Positions 32,601-34,857 of a stretch of DNA of 34,857 nt are shown here, one piece after another. Under the pieces are notes generated by a model. That model ran no database searches, was not told the origin of the DNA, and saw only the letters and a program-made list of their open reading frames with translations. The stretch covers positions 1 to 34,857 of the forward strand of contig WARV01000016.1 in assembly GCA_013387205.1 (NCBI GenBank). Direction: 5' to 3'. Every line of letters starts with the position of its first letter. Positions within the stretch are counted from its first letter, which is position 1. Origin of the DNA: Patescibacteria group bacterium (lineage in GTDB: Bacteria > Patescibacteriota > Doudnabacteria > UBA920). The translations under genes were made by a program, and so were the position numbers.

Positions 32601-34857
32601 TTGGAATTTGGGTTTTGCTGCCGGATACAGTATTCCATTAACTGCTTCTACAACAGATTGGAACACAGCTTACACTAGCCGCATCGCTTCAGCTACAGCT
32701 CCACTGAATATCTCTGCCAACAATATTGGCCTGCAGGCAGGTTATAATATACCTCTAACAGCCTCCACTACTAACTGGAACACCGCCTACAACACAATCA
32801 ATGCTTCATCTTCCAGTTGGGATACTGCCTATACCAACAGAATCACCTCAGCCATCTCACCCCTCCAGATTTCGTCTAACCAGATATCCGTTGCTGCCGG
32901 CTATAATATTCCATTAACCGCATCAACAACAAATTGGAATACAGCCTACAACACAGTTAATGCTTCTTCCGCCAACTGGGACACGGCTTACGCCAATCGC
33001 ATCGCTTCTGTAAATAATGATACGAACATAACAGGTAGCATTTCTGCCAATTCTTTGACCTTAGGTTTTACCGGTATCTTATCTCCTGCAAGAGGTGGGA
33101 CAGGGACCACAACCTTGGCAGTGGGGGAGATTTTACTCGGTAACGGTGCATCCGGAGTTGTTTCTACTCCCATCCTGAGCTTGTCGAAGGGTGGTCTTGG
33201 CTTTAACGCATCAACCGTTGCCAAAGGCGGACTTATTACCGGCACGGGCGCGGGAACAATGGGTGTTCAAACTATCGGTGCCGATGGCTTGTGCTTAACC
33301 GCTTCTTCAACAGCCTCTTCCGGAGTAGCCTGGACTTCCTGCTCTGCAGCCGCAGGAGGAATACAAAATTTGAACGGCTTAGCCAATTCTTCCCAAACTT
33401 TTGCCACGGGTAGTGATACCAACCTTGGTTTGACTATTACTTCTTCCGGTTCCACCCACACCTTTACCCCGACTTGGACAGGAACATTAGCCGACAGCAG
33501 GATTGCCTCAGCAGGCAATTGGAATACTGCTTATAATAACCGCATTATTTCTGCCACAGCTCCGTTAAGCATCTCAGCCAATAATATTGGTTTACAAGCC
33601 GGCTACAACATTCCTCTCACCGCATCAACAACCAACTGGAACACTGCTTACAACACAGTCACTGCTTCTTCCAGCAACTGGACCACTGCATATAATACAG
33701 TCAACGCTTCTTCTTCCAACTGGGATACTGCTTATGCTAATAGAATCACCTCAGCTGTCTCTCCGCTGCAAATTTCCAGCAACCAAATTTCAGTGGCTGC
33801 TGACTATGCTATTCCTTTAACCGCCTCCACTACCAACTGGAATAATTTCTACAATACGCCATCTACTCAAATATCAGCAGGAACAGGCTTGTCCTGGGCA
33901 GGTAACACCTTAAACTCCGTGTGGACTAAGACTGGCAATGATATCTACAATAACAATTCCGCCAATATCGGAATCGGCACTTCTACGCCAGGTTCAAAGC
34001 TTGTCCTGGGCAGCGGGCAATTAGAGTTGCCTTCCGGAACAAATACTTCTCCTTCCATAGTTTTTACGAATGACCTGAACACTGGTATTTATAACTCAGC
34101 AGCCGACGCATTATCCATTAGCACTGCAGGCATCGAGCGCATGAGGATTTACAATAATGGCAATGTGGCTCTTGATGATTTTACCAATCTGTCAGGTGCG
34201 GCTTCCAACAGTACTTATAAAGTGATGCATTTTGCTTCGCCGACTGTTGGCGGGTCAACCATGCTTTCCATGGCTTCGCGCGGCACCCATACGGTATTTT
34301 ACGGCAACCTGGCCAACCAGGGGTTTGTCATTGGCTCAGAAGGTACCAACCGCTCAATTTCCTTTAAGACCGGAATGGTTTACGGAGACAATGATACGCT
34401 GAATACCGGCACCACCAGAATGATTATTACCGGCAATGGCAATGTGGGGATTGGCACTACCACTCCGAACCAGGCTTTGACAGTAGCCGGTACCGGTTTA
34501 TTCACTGGCAACTTGTCCGCTTCCAATCTTTCCGGCACCAACTCTGGCGATGTCACTTTAGCAGGACAAAACTATCTGTCCATATCAAACCAGCAGATTA
34601 CAGCTAATGCCATTGATCTTTCCGGCAGTAATGTCACTGGTACTTTAGCCGCTGCCAGATTCCCGGCATTAACAGGGGATATTATTACTACCGCTGGTTC
34701 TTTATCTACTTCTTATAACAACATTGTACCGGTCAGCAAAGGCGGTACTGGCACCTCTACTATCCCGGCCGATAACGGCATCTTGGTAAGCAACGGTTCT
34801 GCTTATATCTCTTCTTCCTTGCCTTCCTGCGACTCTGCTTCCCAGAAACTCATCTTT
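29695..34857 (+). CDS. Giant fibre protein, 3' truncated: N-terminal HTH (excisionase/MerR-like), TM, collagen-like and phage tail-fibre-like repeats
   Basis: My translation from GTG 29695: VDQETNKNSTNFLSLSEASRLTGYHQDYLGFLCRTGKLAGYKIGRTWMTTQ...FVAGLATVTLLGFWITQ...GPKGDKGDKGETGPAG...NIGIGTSTP...NNLSDLNNAATARTNLGLG. No stop in the parts I translated through to the window end. Absent from the ORF track, probably because it runs off the edge. Confidence 0.88.
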   Translation, partial: MDQETNKNSTNFLSLSEASRLTGYHQDYLGFLCRTGKLAGYKIGRTWMTTQENLNEFLKNYKNGITEIADETGKKIQVHVAGVIDNQKTHESEDSDVADSNTETQNNSGITASQEPTEKPVQLNKLKNEVFQSLEERVIAVESKLKETEKKLVTLPTNKKENRENYLPAFIAGSAIKAGEGFWSSIVKPFSFVAGLATVTLLGFWITQNGFLNNNENQKEVPVVYQRVNVPQQETPVQPKAENLPVKENKPSENVTINKVIYQTGGAVLSQDTEKLYSLIDTRLNKYLQEGKLIGPKGDKGDKGETGPAGYSPVSIIQPSQNFNGATIMSATDFSAQRAIVDNFTASNNLTSNGNATFNGTAVFNGSTAIPNLTAVNINTGFAAGSIIFQGQNGLATDSGNFYYNASTTQLAVGTNAPNASAILDLSSNSKGFLAPRMSEAQRDAIVNPATGLMVYNTDTNQYNVFDGNFWNMLGGGSGGSGSGSVATGTAGSFAYYPSNGAIVASQNVLEIKSSNIGIGTSTPWAKLAVQSSGTVNPLLIASSSGDTYLVVASNGNVGIGTLIPTAKLSVAGSTNISGDLSASGITALSTTTISHLSLGSPLSAANGGTGTTSLASGEILLGNGGSGITSTPVLSVSKGGTGTSSLGSLTGSGLVSVDGGQNVLIGTSASVSINTDLSQYNNANSKFINLTSLFAVSPAIYNNATGAISIAKASSTQDGYLSAADWSLFNNKEPAIAAGTAAQYYRGDKTWQTLDRNAVGLGNVINSLQLVASNNLSDLNNAATARTNLGLGSLAVLNNISAANMLAGDYSSVVTSGTYSINISGNAANVNGIVDVAHGGTGTTTLASGEILVGNGASGIASIPVLSVSKGGTGANNSTAAFNNLSPLTSKGDILVFDGSNNARFAVGGNGMCLTASSTASSGLAWTSCASASVSSINGLNATSQTFATNTTATGLIQTITSAGSTHTWNLGFAAGYSIPLTASTTDWNTAYTSRIASATAPLNISANNIGLQAGYNIPLTASTTNWNTAYNTINASSSSWDTAYTNRITSAISPLQISSNQISVAAGYNIPLTASTTNWNTAYNTVNASSANWDTAYANRIASVNNDTNITGSISANSLTLGFTGILSPARGGTGTTTLAVGEILLGNGASGVVSTPILSLSKGGLGFNASTVAKGGLITGTGAGTMGVQTIGADGLCLTASSTASSGVAWTSCSAAAGGIQNLNGLANSSQTFATGSDTNLGLTITSSGSTHTFTPTWTGTLADSRIASAGNWNTAYNNRIISATAPLSISANNIGLQAGYNIPLTASTTNWNTAYNTVTASSSNWTTAYNTVNASSSNWDTAYANRITSAVSPLQISSNQISVAADYAIPLTASTTNWNNFYNTPSTQISAGTGLSWAGNTLNSVWTKTGNDIYNNNSANIGIGTSTPGSKLVLGSGQLELPSGTNTSPSIVFTNDLNTGIYNSAADALSISTAGIERMRIYNNGNVALDDFTNLSGAASNSTYKVMHFASPTVGGSTMLSMASRGTHTVFYGNLANQGFVIGSEGTNRSISFKTGMVYGDNDTLNTGTTRMIITGNGNVGIGTTTPNQALTVAGTGLFTGNLSASNLSGTNSGDVTLAGQNYLSISNQQITANAIDLSGSNVTGTLAAARFPALTGDIITTAGSLSTSYNNIVPVSKGGTGTSTIPADNGILVSNGSAYISSSLPSCDSASQKLIF
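31596..33191. repeat. Three in-frame copies of CCTGAGCKTGTCGAAGGG inside the fibre ORF
   Basis: 31596-31613, 32292-32309 (CCTGAGCGTGTCGAAGGG) and 33174-33191 (CCTGAGCTTGTCGAAGGG). Confidence 0.85.

Noticed and set aside
31338-33518. Minus-strand ORFs 31338-31763, 32988-33245 and 33267-33518
   Set aside because: Antisense to the giant fibre ORF; the PFDKLRMGV-like segments come from the dispersed CCTGAGC..GTCGAAGGG repeat

Overview
The window looks like a bacterial chromosomal segment, probably Patescibacteria/CPR-like by inference from gene style, and is dominated by envelope and surface genes. From left to right: the 3' end of an IS30-type transposase; two prepilin-like proteins and a PilX-like protein, translationally coupled to an ATP-grasp (cyanophycin synthetase-like) gene; an S23/IVS-type four-helix-bundle ORF bounded by inverted arrays of a degenerate octamer; a MOFRL-type glycerate kinase; a D-2-hydroxyacid dehydrogenase; a 1681-aa LysM protein; a MITE-like element; a DsbA-like protein; a secreted beta-propeller protein with a C-terminus resembling the 'Solibacter' TIGR03437 family (minus strand). 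These are followed by two operons that pair a small membrane-anchored protein with a giant Cys-rich protein, a minus-strand pair (secreted anchor protein, and an intrinsic-factor/transcobalamin-like protein), and an AT-rich divergent intergenic region. The window ends in a giant, truncated tail-fibre/collagen-like ORF (29695 to beyond the window end) that is absent from the supplied ORF track. The most unusual signal is a set of intergenic arrays of degenerate ~8-10 bp repeats arranged as inverted pairs. They fill spacers and often abut or overlap start and stop codons. One pair encloses the four-helix-bundle ORF. I found no CRISPR array, rRNA or tRNA by eye.
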